Positions 1 to 9,141 are shown, counted from the stretch's first letter. The stretch is DNA of 64,000 nucleotides from an uncultured Kiritimatiellota bacterium (GCA_934635385.1 CAKTZI010000003.1:1-64000); one strand, 5' to 3'. Program-made: numbers and translations. The notes: generated from the sequence alone by a model not told the origin.

Positions 1-50
1 GCGGGTCGTCCTTTTCCGGCACTATGCCGGGAGAACAGATGCGTAGTGTA

Positions 51-1370
51 TCATATTCCGATTAGACAAGACCCCATGGCATGTTTTCGTTCTGCGCCGA
101 CAGCGTTTCGCGCAAGTTGGTCTATGTCTGTCCGTTGTATGCCCTTGTAGCTGACTTCAACTGCGCCTGCCCCGGCAATCCACTGGGCGAGACGGTTGAG
201 AACGCAGGCGTCAGCGCGCGTCATCTTCTTCTCGCCCGGCAGATAGGGCCAGTTGATGGGCGCAAGCATCAGCAGGTTGCCCGCTGCGCACGTGTCGAAC
301 AATTTGCCGCCCGGTTTGTAGAGCGGCGAAAAGCCCTTGTTCGCGAGCGTGATGACACGATGCCTGGCGGCAAAGGCGCGGCGCGCGATCTCGCGTTCGC
401 CCTCGCTGATACAGGGCGAGACCAAGACCGCGCCGTGCGCCGCCTCTTCCAGCAGGGCTTCGCAGCTTTCGCGAAACTCGTCCGTCTCGACGTGCGGTGG
501 CGCGTCCTTCAGAAGCCGCCCGTCGGCATCGCGCGCATAGGCGAAGAACCGCCGCGAGCACTGAACCTGAAGAATCGCATGGGCTTTCAGCAGGTTGTGG
601 TTGCCGATTGCCGCGAAATGGCCGAGAAGTCCCGCCCCAAGCGAGACGGGCAAGTCGCGCAAGACGGCAAAGAGTTTGGGGTGGGCGCGCTTTTCCCAGA
701 GCCGTCGCGGGTTGTCGGCGAGATAGGCGCGCGCGTGGGAGACCGCCGCCGCGTCAAAGAGAATCGTATCGACAAAGCCCTCGGCAAAGAGCGACGACGG
801 CGCACGCGCCGCCGCGCCACGCGACCGACCGTCATCGCCCCAAGCCTTGATGGGGGTCGCGAAACCCGGCTCGGAAGCCACTGCGCTCAAAGATTCATTG
901 CCCGTTGCAAAATTCGACTCGGTGTCCTTTGCGCTTGGCCGTGCACGGCCAAGCTTCAGCCACCGTGACGTCGCTTTCGACTTGAAGCTGCCGACAATCG
1001 CGCCCAATGGCTTGCGCGGCCGCGCCCTGACGGCAATCACCGCGTGAAGATGATCGGGCATCACCTGCAGCCCCAGAACCTCTACGTCCGGCCATTGGCG
1101 CGGCAACTCGGCCATCGTCGCCTCGACAAGCCGACCGACCGCGCTTAATTCGACAAACGCCCCCTTCTGCGCGTCATGCCTGAGCCGCCCCAACGCGCGA
1201 CTCGCGCGGTCGGCCAGCGTCAGCGTAATCAGGTAGGTTCCAAGGCCACAGTAATCCCAGTTGTGGCAACGTCGCCCCATGCGATGAATCACATCACGCA
1301 TCAACGTGCCCGTGTCTTCATCGTAATGCCAGCCCAATCGCTCGCGCCGCCTGTCGCCCCCATCGATCAT
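51..1370 (-). CDS. REP-associated tyrosine transposase (RAYT, Y1_Tnp/IS200-like) with C-terminal extension
   Basis: A 439-residue protein. Residues about 45-225 look like a Y1/HUH transposase of the REP-associated type: the metal-binding HLH (H107-L-H109, in MPDHLHAVI) and the candidate catalytic tyrosine Y216 in AYLADNPRRLW are both present. Such enzymes nick single-stranded DNA at palindromic REP sequences and are usually single-copy domesticated genes. Residues about 145-195 are low-complexity and may be an insert. Residues about 245-439 form a second domain with GNHNLL, VLVSPCISEGE and GNLLMLAP segments, loosely reminiscent of a DprA/SLOG Rossmann fold; this assignment is weak. Starts at ATG 1370 on the minus strand. 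No cognate REP pair was identified next to it. Confidence 0.8.
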   Translation of the reverse strand: MIDGGDRRRERLGWHYDEDTGTLMRDVIHRMGRRCHNWDYCGLGTYLITLTLADRASRALGRLRHDAQKGAFVELSAVGRLVEATMAELPRQWPDVEVLGLQVMPDHLHAVIAVRARPRKPLGAIVGSFKSKATSRWLKLGRARPSAKDTESNFATGNESLSAVASEPGFATPIKAWGDDGRSRGAAARAPSSLFAEGFVDTILFDAAAVSHARAYLADNPRRLWEKRAHPKLFAVLRDLPVSLGAGLLGHFAAIGNHNLLKAHAILQVQCSRRFFAYARDADGRLLKDAPPHVETDEFRESCEALLEEAAHGAVLVSPCISEGEREIARRAFAARHRVITLANKGFSPLYKPGGKLFDTCAAGNLLMLAPINWPYLPGEKKMTRADACVLNRLAQWIAGAGAVEVSYKGIQRTDIDQLARNAVGAERKHAMGSCLIGI

Positions 1371-1434
1371 TGCCCTGCCTTGCTCACATCACTCACTGTT
1401 ATCAACAATTTTCTGCAATGAGACCCCATGGACT

Positions 1435-2556
1435 TCAGATTCGTCCTGGCAGGATAAAGTAGCGCGCGTCGTCTCGTCCCGGATGCCGGTTCAGGCGTTC
1501 AGGCGGTGTCGGCAGCTGCTTGGCGACGAGATAAAAGAACACTGGCAGGAAAATCTGCAGAAAGGCGAGGGCCGTCGCACGGCTCCCGCCAAGCTTCACC
1601 GACCGTAGAAGGACGTAGGCGTAGAAAAGCGTCGGCAGCAGGAACTGCGACTGGTCAGGCACAAAATATCGGACAAAGAACAGGAAGTTGATGACAAAGA
1701 GCGCGACCATGAAAACGCCCGAACCCTCTGTCAGGCGCAGGCGCCCAAGTGCCTCTCGCAGCCTTTGACGGTTCCACCAAGCCAACGCAATTGGGACGGC
1801 GAATGAGAGAGCCGCCAATGCGAAATTGAATGCCGTCTGCGTCATGTTCGTCGGAAGAATCCCGGCGACCTTCGCACCATAGGCACCGACCAGAACGTCC
1901 CGTGGCCCTCGCGTCACAAGATGATACAGCCAGAAAGAGGCACCGAACAGCCAGCCAAACGCCGCGCACACGAGGCCGCTTGCGCGACAAGTGCCGCGAC
2001 GAACCAACACAACGGACAAAAGCGCAAGAACTGGCCAAGCGAGGACGGCGAAATTGTGGATGCCGAGGTGAAGGCCCGAAATGAGCATCAGAATGAATAG
2101 ACTCCTCGCATTTGCACGAGCCTGACGCGAATCCGCCGCCGGCTTCGCTTCCGCAAGCGAAAGCATCAAGGCCGTCTCGAAAGTCGTGAACGCCAGATTC
2201 ATCGTCTGCACTTCAGCGACCGTCGAAAGCCACCAGAGCATCTGCGACAGGCCGAACAGCACGGACAGCGCAACCTGACGCGTGCAAAGGTAAAGTCCGC
2301 CAACGGACAGCGCGCCGAAGAACGCCGAGACGAGCGTCACGGCAAACGGCGTCCCCGCGACAAGTCGGCAGAACACGACATAGAACGGATGCGCATTTGA
2401 GAACTGAGGTCCGCAGATCCATTCGGCATGGTTCAAGATCCAGTCCTGAAACTCTGCCGAATCACCCCAGCCGAGACCACGCTGGGCCGTGAGCGCGTAG
2501 AGGGCGAAGAAGCCCAGTGCGAGGACAAGGAACTGGCTTGATGTCCGCTTCAGCAC
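1435..2556 (-). CDS. DUF2723 (GT117-like) polytopic membrane protein
   Basis: A 373-residue integral membrane protein with many hydrophobic segments from residue 10 on. The N-terminal GWGDSAEFQ motif in the first extracytoplasmic loop is typical of DUF2723 proteins, which are related to protein O-mannosyltransferases and common in PVC and Bacteroidetes genomes. Most relatives are longer (600-1000 residues), so this is a short form. The GTG start at 2556 abuts the TAA stop of the upstream ParA gene with no gap, so the two are translationally coupled. Substrate unknown; a role in glycosylating envelope proteins or lipids is inference from the family. Confidence 0.75.
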   Translation of the reverse strand: MLKRTSSQFLVLALGFFALYALTAQRGLGWGDSAEFQDWILNHAEWICGPQFSNAHPFYVVFCRLVAGTPFAVTLVSAFFGALSVGGLYLCTRQVALSVLFGLSQMLWWLSTVAEVQTMNLAFTTFETALMLSLAEAKPAADSRQARANARSLFILMLISGLHLGIHNFAVLAWPVLALLSVVLVRRGTCRASGLVCAAFGWLFGASFWLYHLVTRGPRDVLVGAYGAKVAGILPTNMTQTAFNFALAALSFAVPIALAWWNRQRLREALGRLRLTEGSGVFMVALFVINFLFFVRYFVPDQSQFLLPTLFYAYVLLRSVKLGGSRATALAFLQIFLPVFFYLVAKQLPTPPERLNRHPGRDDARYFILPGRI

Positions 2557-3492
2557 TTAGGCATTTTCCGTTGTGGAATTGGACGTTGCCGTTTCGGCGG
2601 AAACCGGGGCTGTCTCAGGCTCGGCAGGGTCGTCGACACTTGTCGATGCGCTCGCCTCGGCAACCGGTTCGGCGACAGGCGCCGTCGGCGCCGGCTGGAC
2701 GGGCGCGGCAAAGCGCGTCGGGTTCTTCGCCATGAACTCCCACGCGAACGCCTTGTACGCCTCGGCGCCCTTCGAGCGCGCATCGAGGAAGACGACTGGC
2801 GTGCCCATCGACGGCGCCTCCGAGACGCGCACGTTGCGCGGGATCACCGTCTCGTAGACCTTCTCGCCGAAGTGGCCGCGCACCTCCTCGATCACGTCCG
2901 TCGTCAGCCGCGCGACGGAGTTGACCATCGTGAAGACGATGCCGTTCAGCTCCAGCGCGGGATTCACCCCTGCGCGCAGCTTCTCGATCGAGCTTGTGAT
3001 GAGCGCCAGGCCGTCCATCGCCAGGTATTCCGCCTGCGTCGGGATGAGGACGGAGTCCGTCGCCGCGAGCGCGGACGTCATGACGAGCCCGAGGGACGGC
3101 GGGCAGTCGAGGATGATGTAGTCGAACGCGCCCGACGCCTTCACCGGCGCGAGCACCTTGCGGATCAGCTCCAGCCGGTCGTCGCGCATCGCGAGCTCGA
3201 CTTCCGCGCCCGCGAGATCGACTTCGGACGGAATGACGTTCAGGTTGTTCCACTTCGTGGGCTGGATGACGTCCGCGACGTCCTTCGCGCCCGTGAGAAC
3301 CGGGTACATCGAGACGCCGGGCTGCTTCTCGAGGCCGAGCCCCAGCGTCGCGTGCGCCTGCGGGTCGAGGTCGATCACCAGCACCGCGCGCTTGCGGGCC
3401 GAGAGCGCCGCCGCGAGGTTCACGACGGTCGTCGTCTTGCCGACGCCGCCTTTCTGGTTTGCGATCGCAATGACTTTTGTCTGCCGTTCCAT
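2557..3492 (-). CDS. ParA/Soj-family chromosome partitioning ATPase
   Basis: A 311-residue P-loop ATPase. The deviant Walker A motif K14-GGVGKTT-21 (signature lysine K14), the DLDPQAHATLG block and the DYIILDCPPSLG Walker B are all visible, which is the standard Soj/ParA arrangement. ParA binds DNA in an ATP-dependent way and is stimulated by a ParB partner. No parB lies in the window, so the partner is elsewhere or this is an orphan ParA. Residues about 255-311 are a disordered Ala/Pro/Glu-rich tail unlike the compact end of chromosomal Soj. The upstream 118 bp hold an inverted pair of short tandem repeats. Cotranscribed with the DUF2723 gene. Confidence 0.9.
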   Translation of the reverse strand: MERQTKVIAIANQKGGVGKTTTVVNLAAALSARKRAVLVIDLDPQAHATLGLGLEKQPGVSMYPVLTGAKDVADVIQPTKWNNLNVIPSEVDLAGAEVELAMRDDRLELIRKVLAPVKASGAFDYIILDCPPSLGLVMTSALAATDSVLIPTQAEYLAMDGLALITSSIEKLRAGVNPALELNGIVFTMVNSVARLTTDVIEEVRGHFGEKVYETVIPRNVRVSEAPSMGTPVVFLDARSKGAEAYKAFAWEFMAKNPTRFAAPVQPAPTAPVAEPVAEASASTSVDDPAEPETAPVSAETATSNSTTENA

Positions 3493-3525
3493 ATCTTCCG
3501 AAACCTTCCCTAACCGCAGATTCTA

Positions 3526-3598
3526 TCCACGGCTTTCACGGATTGACACGGATTCCGGCACGACGGGAAAATCCGTGCGAACCCGTGACAATCCGTGG
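3526..3598. repeat. Inverted pair of period-10 tandem repeats
   Basis: The gap between the ParA gene and the next minus-strand gene holds CACGG at 3528, 3537 and 3547, then CCGTG at 3573, 3583 and 3593. These are three units on each side, in opposite orientation, spaced 9-10 nt, around a 21-nt centre. The whole can fold into a hairpin. CACGGAT-type intergenic repeats of this look are, from memory, widespread in PVC and Bacteroidetes genomes. A TAGAAT box on the minus strand (3525-3520) at the edge could serve the ParA gene. Confidence 0.75.
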
Positions 3599-3610
3599 TT
3601 GATCTCATCA

Positions 3611-4141
3611 TCAAAACAACTTTCCGCTCCTCTGCAGCTCGGCGATGTTGCCCTTCGCGCTGCGGTTGATCTCGCGCAGCCACAGCTCCACGAGCGCGAC
3701 GTCCCACGGCTCGTCCACGCACTGGATGACCGCCGCGAACTTGTCGCCCGACGCGATGACCGACTCCTTCACGCGCGCCGTGACGGCCGAGAGCCGGTCG
3801 GTCACGATCTGCTCGGAGAAGTTGTCGGACTTCAGGTGGTAGCCGTACTGGAGGATCCGCAGGTTCTCCTCGTGGCTGCGGAGGAAGTCGAAGTACTCCC
3901 GCGCCGCCTCGCCGAAGCCCTCGAACTCGGCCTCCTGGAAATGCGGCAGGATGACGCGCGGCTGATGCGCCTCCAGCCGCCCCTCGCGGATGCGGATCTT
4001 CCCGGGGAAGTCCGCCAGTTCCGAGACGAGGTGGTAGTTGACGAGCGTGTTGCCGAACGTCTCCAGGCGGTGCGACGGCTCCAGGAGGAACCGCGCGCTC
4101 TTCGCCGCATACCAGCGGTCGAACTCGGGATTCGCGCTCAC
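3611..4141 (-). CDS. Conserved protein of unknown function, coupled to YchJ-like gene
   Basis: A 176-residue soluble protein that I do not recognise. I chose the GTG at 4141 because it overlaps the TGA of the YchJ-like gene as GTGA, with a purine-rich GGAAAGG ribosome site just before; a longer in-frame start at 4192 would overlap that gene by 55 nt. The sequence is rich in charged and aromatic residues ([20 protein letters not shown] near the N-terminus), with no signal peptide, membrane segment or clear catalytic motif. The tight coupling to the SEC-C protein suggests a shared, perhaps translation- or folding-related, task; that is inference only. Confidence 0.65.
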   Translation of the reverse strand: MSANPEFDRWYAAKSARFLLEPSHRLETFGNTLVNYHLVSELADFPGKIRIREGRLEAHQPRVILPHFQEAEFEGFGEAAREYFDFLRSHEENLRILQYGYHLKSDNFSEQIVTDRLSAVTARVKESVIASGDKFAAVIQCVDEPWDVALVELWLREINRSAKGNIAELQRSGKLF

Positions 4142-4653
4142 GAGGCCTTTCCGCAGCACTTCTTGTACTTCTTGCCGCTCCCGCACGGACACGGGTCGTT
4201 GCGGCCGACCTTCGGCTCTTCGCGCACGATGGGCTTCTCGCCGACGAAATCGCCGTCCGCGAACTTCCAGCCGTCCGCCTCCTTCACGAACTGCGCGAGC
4301 TCGTGGTGGTTGCAGAATTCGCCGTTCGCCGTGTAGAGCGCGCGGAACTCGACGGTTCCCGTCGTGTCGTCCTTCTGGCCACCTTCCGCGCGGATGATCT
4401 CAAGGCCGTGCCACTCGGCGGCGCGCGACCAGTTCTTCGAGGTCTCGGCGTCGAATTCCGCCTGGACGGCCTTCGTGGCGCTCGTCTTGAGGAAATCGAC
4501 GTCGCCCGTCACATACGAGGAATAGCGGGCGCGCATCAGCGCCTCCGCCGTTTCGGCTTTCGCCGCGCCGGAGATGATCGGCCCGCAGCATTCGCCGTAG
4601 GTCTTGCCGGACTTGCAGGGACAAAGTTCTGAGTTTTCCATGGTAGGTCTCAT
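4138..4653 (-). CDS. YchJ/UPF0225-family protein with SEC-C motifs at both ends
   Basis: A 171-residue protein with two zinc-binding SEC-C motifs: [13 protein letters not shown] near residues 11-23 and [13 protein letters not shown] at the C-terminus. Between them is the YchJ central domain ([17 protein letters not shown]...TSKNW...FRALYTANG), an NTF2-like fold. This is the standard YchJ architecture. The cellular role is not established; SEC-C motifs in SecA bind zinc and ribosomes or SecB. The ATG at 4653 overlaps the upstream stop as ATGA; ATG 4641 (MENSEL) is an alternative. Fourth-to-last step of a minus-strand run that begins with the GH2 gene. Confidence 0.88.
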   Translation of the reverse strand: MRPTMENSELCPCKSGKTYGECCGPIISGAAKAETAEALMRARYSSYVTGDVDFLKTSATKAVQAEFDAETSKNWSRAAEWHGLEIIRAEGGQKDDTTGTVEFRALYTANGEFCNHHELAQFVKEADGWKFADGDFVGEKPIVREEPKVGRNDPCPCGSGKKYKKCCGKAS

Positions 4654-5780
4654 ATTTTATCAAAACCGACGGGTGAAAAGCAATGCGCCCCGTTCGCGCC
4701 GTGCGTGACGAGCGGGGCGTGCAGCTGGATCGTCCGGGCGGGCAAAGAGGGGTCGCGGATGCGGGAAACGAGCGTCTGGAGCGCGACTTCCGCGATTTCG
4801 ACGCACGGCTGGCGGCACGTGACGAGGCCGATTTCCGCGCCGACGGCGATGTCGTCGAACCCGGCCAGCCGGATGTCCGGCAGCCTCTCCCGCCGCGCGG
4901 CGCGTCCGCCGCCCAGCGCGCGCAGCGTGTCGTGCAGCCTGCGGGCCGCGACGTCGTTGCCGGAGACGATCGCGTCGGGGCGTGTGCGGCGGATGAACGC
5001 CGCGACCGCACGCCGGTCGCCCGGCTCGCAGCAGAGGACGTTCTCCGTCCACGACCAGCTGCCGCCCGCCTCGATGACCGCGCGCGCGACGCCGCAGAGG
5101 CGGTCGGAGACGGTCGGCGCGGCGCCGGGTCGCCGCAGGAACGCCAGCCGTCGCGCGCCACTGGCGAGCAGGGCCCGTCCGACGGCCATGCCCGCCCCGA
5201 CGTTGTCGATGCCGACGAGGTCCAGCCCGGAGCGGTCGGGCGGCGGCACGACGTCGTAGTCGAGCAGGCAGACCGGAATCGCCGCGCGCGCGAAGCAGGC
5301 GAGGATCTCGCGCGAGACGCCGCTGCCGTCGGAGATGAACTCCAGCGGCTGGAAGAAGACGCCCGCGACGTGCTCCGACTCGAACTGGCGGGCGAGCCGA
5401 TGGGCTTCGCGCGCGCGGACGGCCGGATCGTCCGCGCGGATCTGCCCCCGGATGACGTCCCACCCCGCCTGCCCAGCCAGCCGCTCGATGGCCGAGCAGA
5501 TCAGCGGGAACGTCTCGGTGTAGCAGTCTCCCGGCACGACGAGCCCCAGCGCACCCGTCGCGTTGAGGGCGAACCGGCTGATGCGCGTCGCCGCGCCGGG
5601 ATGCGTCACGACCAGCCCTTCGCGGGCGAGGTCGAGGATCGCCCGCCCGACCGTCGGACGCGAGACGCCGAAGCGCGCCGCGAGTTCCGCCGCGCCCGGC
5701 AGCTTCGCCTCCGCGTCGTATTTTCCGGCGAGGATCTCGCGGCGGACGGTCTCGAAGATCTCGGCGTGGCGTGAACGCAT
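4650..5780 (-). CDS. GntR-type winged-helix regulator with LacI-like sugar-sensing domain (AraR type)
   Basis: A 376-residue transcription factor. Residues 1-70 form a GntR winged helix ([42 protein letters not shown]). Residues about 75-370 form a periplasmic-binding-like domain of the LacI/GalR type ([62 protein letters not shown]). The AraR family has this combination and represses sugar-use genes until sugar binds. It lies 38 bp downstream of the GH2 mannosidase on the same strand, so local control of that gene is the simplest reading. GTCTAG occurs upstream of both the regulator (5786-5791) and the GH2 gene (8209-8214); whether it is an operator is untested. Confidence 0.88.
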   Translation of the reverse strand: MRSRHAEIFETVRREILAGKYDAEAKLPGAAELAARFGVSRPTVGRAILDLAREGLVVTHPGAATRISRFALNATGALGLVVPGDCYTETFPLICSAIERLAGQAGWDVIRGQIRADDPAVRAREAHRLARQFESEHVAGVFFQPLEFISDGSGVSREILACFARAAIPVCLLDYDVVPPPDRSGLDLVGIDNVGAGMAVGRALLASGARRLAFLRRPGAAPTVSDRLCGVARAVIEAGGSWSWTENVLCCEPGDRRAVAAFIRRTRPDAIVSGNDVAARRLHDTLRALGGGRAARRERLPDIRLAGFDDIAVGAEIGLVTCRQPCVEIAEVALQTLVSRIRDPSLPARTIQLHAPLVTHGANGAHCFSPVGFDKI

Positions 5781-5818
5781 GTTTGTCTAGGCTCGGCTGC
5801 GCGGCCGTCGGCGCGCCC

Positions 5819-8164
5819 TTACTCCCGCTCGCGCGCGTAGGGCAGCAGCGCCTTGACCTGCGCGTAGTCGAAGGGGATCTCGCCGTAGAGGAAGTGGTTC
5901 ACGAAGGGCTTGCCGCCGAGCGTCGCCTTGATGAGCAGGACGCCCTGCCCCTCCCAGGCGACCGCGCCGAGGTCGAGCGTGCCGTTCGCGGGGATCGTGA
6001 AGGACGCGCGCGAAAGGACTTCGCGGCCCGTCGCCGCGTCCGTGATGCGGACGGAGCCCTTCACCGCGTCCAGCGTGTCGTTGACGGCGATCGCGCGGCG
6101 GTCGTCGCGCACCATCACGATCTGGTCGCGCTGCGCGTTGCGGATCGTCCAGTAGGCGGGCTTCTTCGAGTAGAAGTAGTCGACGACCGCGTCGGAGAGC
6201 TGCGGCCAGCCGTCGCGGACGTTCCACCAGAGGAGGCCCGTCGTCTGCGCGAACTTGCGCGAGCGGAAGAGCTCGACGAAGGTCTTCATCGCCTCGGCCT
6301 GGACGATCTGCGACTGGTCGATGAAGGTGTCGAGGTCGGCGGACGGCGCGCCGAACATGAGCTTCACCTGGTTGGTCATCAGGTGGTTGCGGTGCCTGCC
6401 GTAGTCGCCCGTCGCGAACGGGCGCGACGCCTTGCACTGGTACTCGTCGTTCCAGGAGTCCGGCGTGAACTTCGCGTCCGTGAACGGATAGAGCCCGTCC
6501 TTCGTCATCATGCGTTCGAGCGTCGATCGGTTGGGCATGCCGTGGTAGCCCATCTCCGAGACGAAGTGCGCCGGCGAGTTCGTGTAGAACGGCACCTTGT
6601 AGTAGCCGCGCGCCCCCCAGAGGTGGTTCTCGGACGGCTTCGCGAGCCCGGCGGCGACGTCCGGCGAGTAGTATTCGCTCGACGGCAGGTAGGGGCGGAC
6701 GGGGTCAAGCTCCCAGCAGACGCGCGGGATCGTCACGCGCGAGTTGCGCTCGACGTTCGGGTCGATCTTCACGGTGCCGCGGTACTCGCCGATCATGAAC
6801 TGGTCGTTCTCGTTGTTGCCGGCCCAGAGCGCGATCGCCGGATGGTTCCTCAGGCGCAGCAGCACCTGCCGGATCTCGGCGTCCGTCACGGCCGCGTAGG
6901 CGTCGTCCTGCGGGAAGCAGCCGCACCCGGTCATGAAGTCCTGCCAGACGAGGATGCCGTTCGCGTCGCAATAGTCGTAGAAGGCGTCCGACTCGTAGAC
7001 GCCGCCGCCCCACACGCGCACCATGTTGCAGTTCAGGTCGGTGAAGAGCTCCAGCGTCGGGATCGTGTGCGCGGCGTCGCGCGAATGCATCATGTCCAGC
7101 GGCACCCAGTTCGAGCCCCGGCAGTAGATCTTCTCGCCGTTCACGCGGAAGAGGAACTCGCCGGGACGTTCCGCCGAGTAGACGTCGTCGCGCTCGAGCG
7201 CGACCGTGCGGATGCCGATCTTGCGCGCGTCGGTGGCGAGGACTTTCCCCGAGACGCCGCCGACGATCTCGACCTTCGCCTCGTAGAGGGCCGCCGCGCC
7301 GTAGCTCTTCGGCCACCAGAGATCGACGTTCCCCAGTCCGAACTCGCGGCGCGTCGCCACCGTCTCCAGCGGCCATTCGCGGCGGAACGCCTCCCGGCCG
7401 TCGCGCGTGAGCGTGATCCGGTACGTGCCGCCGAGCCGCTCGCGGAAGGGCAAGACGGTCCGGAACTCGACGCGGAGGGTGGCCGTGCGCTTCGTGCGGT
7501 CGATGCGGCGCGTGATCCAGTAGACGTCCTCGACGCGGGCGCGCGACTCGACGTCCAGCGAGACGTCGCGCCAGATGCCGGCGGAGATGAGCCGCGGGAA
7601 GATGTCCCAGCCGAACTGGTGGCACGCCTTGCGGAGCGGCTCGGACTCGACCGAGCCGCTGCCGTGGAAGCCGTGGGTGTCGAAGACGTGCTTTTCGGCC
7701 TCGCGCACGGGCGAGCGGAAGAGGACGGCGACCTCGTTCGCCGCGCCCTGCCGCAGGCGGTCGGTCACGTCGAAGGCGTGGGCGACCTGCATGTTCTCCG
7801 CCGTGCCGATCCTCTCGCCGTTGAGGAAGACGTCCGCGAGCGTGTCGAGGCCGCCGAAGCGCAGCATCGCGCGTTCCGCCTTCGCGTCGAACGTCGGCGC
7901 CGCGAAGGTCTTGCGGTAGAGCCACTGCACGTTCTCCCACGTGCGCATCGCCCAGACGTTCGTGCCGACGAAGAGCGGCGGCACGACCTTCGCCCTCTCC
8001 AGTTCGAGGAAGGCGTCGCCGGGCACCGTCGCCGCGAGCGTCGGCGCGTCCGCCGGCACGTCCTTCAGGTCCCGGACTTCGGCGAAGTCGGGTTGCGGAA
8101 ACCAGGCGAGCTGCCACTCGCCGTTCAGCGACAGCAGGGTCGCCAGCATCAGGATGATGTTCAT
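5819..8164 (-). CDS. Glycoside hydrolase family 2 protein, probable beta-mannosidase
   Basis: A 781-residue GH2 enzyme. It has the N-terminal jelly-roll (LNGEWQLAW... DTLADVFLNGERIGTAENM), immunoglobulin-like and TIM-barrel domains. The acid/base glutamate is E452 in LWAGNNEND; the candidate nucleophile is E537 in FVSEMGYHG. The NNEN context and the VRVWGGGVYE segment favour beta-mannosidase over galactosidase. The N-terminus is only a short hydrophobic stretch before LNGEW, so export is unclear. The ATG at 8164 follows AAGGAGG by about 10 nt. It heads a minus-strand run with its likely regulator. Release of mannose from mannan or mannose-containing glycans is the expected role. Confidence 0.88.
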   Translation of the reverse strand: MNIILMLATLLSLNGEWQLAWFPQPDFAEVRDLKDVPADAPTLAATVPGDAFLELERAKVVPPLFVGTNVWAMRTWENVQWLYRKTFAAPTFDAKAERAMLRFGGLDTLADVFLNGERIGTAENMQVAHAFDVTDRLRQGAANEVAVLFRSPVREAEKHVFDTHGFHGSGSVESEPLRKACHQFGWDIFPRLISAGIWRDVSLDVESRARVEDVYWITRRIDRTKRTATLRVEFRTVLPFRERLGGTYRITLTRDGREAFRREWPLETVATRREFGLGNVDLWWPKSYGAAALYEAKVEIVGGVSGKVLATDARKIGIRTVALERDDVYSAERPGEFLFRVNGEKIYCRGSNWVPLDMMHSRDAAHTIPTLELFTDLNCNMVRVWGGGVYESDAFYDYCDANGILVWQDFMTGCGCFPQDDAYAAVTDAEIRQVLLRLRNHPAIALWAGNNENDQFMIGEYRGTVKIDPNVERNSRVTIPRVCWELDPVRPYLPSSEYYSPDVAAGLAKPSENHLWGARGYYKVPFYTNSPAHFVSEMGYHGMPNRSTLERMMTKDGLYPFTDAKFTPDSWNDEYQCKASRPFATGDYGRHRNHLMTNQVKLMFGAPSADLDTFIDQSQIVQAEAMKTFVELFRSRKFAQTTGLLWWNVRDGWPQLSDAVVDYFYSKKPAYWTIRNAQRDQIVMVRDDRRAIAVNDTLDAVKGSVRITDAATGREVLSRASFTIPANGTLDLGAVAWEGQGVLLIKATLGGKPFVNHFLYGEIPFDYAQVKALLPYARERE

Positions 8165-8207
8165 CTTTTCATGTCCTCCTTGTGGGCACTTGTTTTCGGA
8201 TGGGCAT

Positions 8208-8216
8208 AGTCTAGCA
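8208..8216 (-). promoter_or_regulatory. Possible extended -10 for the GH2 operon
   Basis: On the minus strand the sequence reads TGCTAGACT, a TGN-extended -10 with two mismatches to TATAAT, about 44 nt before the GH2 start. It overlaps a GTCTAG motif that recurs upstream of the regulator gene. Weaker than the other promoters in the window. Confidence 0.35.
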
Positions 8217-8235
8217 TAAAACGGCCTCCGCCGGA

Positions 8236-8255
8236 CAACCTGTAAAGACAGGTTG
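8236..8255. terminator. Hairpin between mrp and the GH2 gene (terminator or operator)
   Basis: CAACCTGT at 8236-8243 and ACAGGTTG at 8248-8255 form a perfect 8-bp stem with an AAAG loop. It lies 14 bp past the mrp stop and upstream of the GH2 promoter. On the minus strand only a short GTTTTA follows, so it is a poor intrinsic terminator. It could equally be an operator of the GH2 operon. Confidence 0.4.
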
Positions 8256-8268
8256 GACGCCCTGCGGC

Positions 8269-9093
8269 TTACGCGAGGATGCGCCCGGCGAACGCCTCGA
8301 AGCCGGGAATCTCGACCGTCTCCGCCGCGCCGCCGTCGATGGCGGAGGCGAACGCCGGATCGATCGGCAGGCGCACCGTCTCGGGAATCGCGAACCGCCG
8401 CGCGAGCGCCGCCGCCTTCGACTCGCCGAAGACGTCGATGACCTTGCCGCAGTCCGGGCACTTCAGGTAGCTCATGTTCTCCACGAGGCCGAGGACGGGC
8501 TTTCCCATCAGCTGCGCCATCTTGACGGACTTCGCGACGATCATCTCGACGAGATCCTGCGGCGAGGTCACGACGACCACGCCCGCGACCGGCAGCGACT
8601 GGAAGACCGTCAGCGGCACGTCGCCCGTGCCTGGCGGCATGTCGACGAACATCACGTCCAGCTCGCCCCAGTGGACGTCCGTCCAGAACTGCTTCACGCA
8701 CCCGGCGATGACCGGCCCGCGCCAGACGACGGGATCGGACGGGTCCTCGACGAGCATGTTGAGGGAGATGACGCGGATGCCGCCGGTCGTCACCGCCGGC
8801 TCGATGCCGTCGTCCGTCCTGTAGCTCGCGCCCGCGAGGCCGAAGCCCTTCGGGATCGACGGGCCCGTGATGTCCGCGTCGAGGATGCCGACCCTGAGGC
8901 CGCGCCGCATCGCCGCGACGGCGAGCATCGTCGTCACGAAGCTCTTGCCGACGCCGCCCTTGCCGCTCGCGACGGCGATGACCTTGCCGACCTTCGAGGC
9001 CGCGTTGAGCGGCGCGCCGAAATCGGCCCTCCCCTTGCGTTCCGCGCAGCCCTGGCCGCACGTCGAGCAGTCGTGTGTGCATTCCTCTGACAT
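8269..9093 (-). CDS. mrp: Mrp/NBP35-family iron-sulfur cluster carrier ATPase
   Basis: A 274-residue P-loop ATPase of the Mrp/NBP35 branch. Key features are the N-terminal cysteine cluster CTHDCSTCGQGC (residues 4-15), the deviant Walker A SGKGGVGKS, a switch ILDADITGPSIPKGFG, Walker B DVMFVDMPPGTGD and a C-terminal KCPDCG that usually ligates the bridging [4Fe-4S] cluster. It carries and transfers Fe-S clusters in the cytosol. I chose ATG 9093 because AAGGAGAAAGCC precedes it; a longer reading to 9153 would start inside the promoter. A TGGTATAAT box lies upstream, back to back with the rlmB promoter. Confidence 0.92.
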   Translation of the reverse strand: MSEECTHDCSTCGQGCAERKGRADFGAPLNAASKVGKVIAVASGKGGVGKSFVTTMLAVAAMRRGLRVGILDADITGPSIPKGFGLAGASYRTDDGIEPAVTTGGIRVISLNMLVEDPSDPVVWRGPVIAGCVKQFWTDVHWGELDVMFVDMPPGTGDVPLTVFQSLPVAGVVVVTSPQDLVEMIVAKSVKMAQLMGKPVLGLVENMSYLKCPDCGKVIDVFGESKAAALARRFAIPETVRLPIDPAFASAIDGGAAETVEIPGFEAFAGRILA

Positions 9094-9141
9094 GGCTTTC
9101 TCCTTGTCCTGTAAGACGCTTGAACCCTGTAAAGGCATGAG

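Noticed and set aside
5771..8209. An 812-codon plus-strand frame opposite the GH2 gene
   Set aside because: Antisense shadow with Arg/Val/Leu-rich composition typical of GC-rich non-coding frames.
8165..9082. A 1087-codon reading continuous with the GH2 gene
   Set aside because: The first 306 codons are the out-of-frame shadow of mrp, Arg-rich and without domain signal; AAGGAGG marks the start at 8164.
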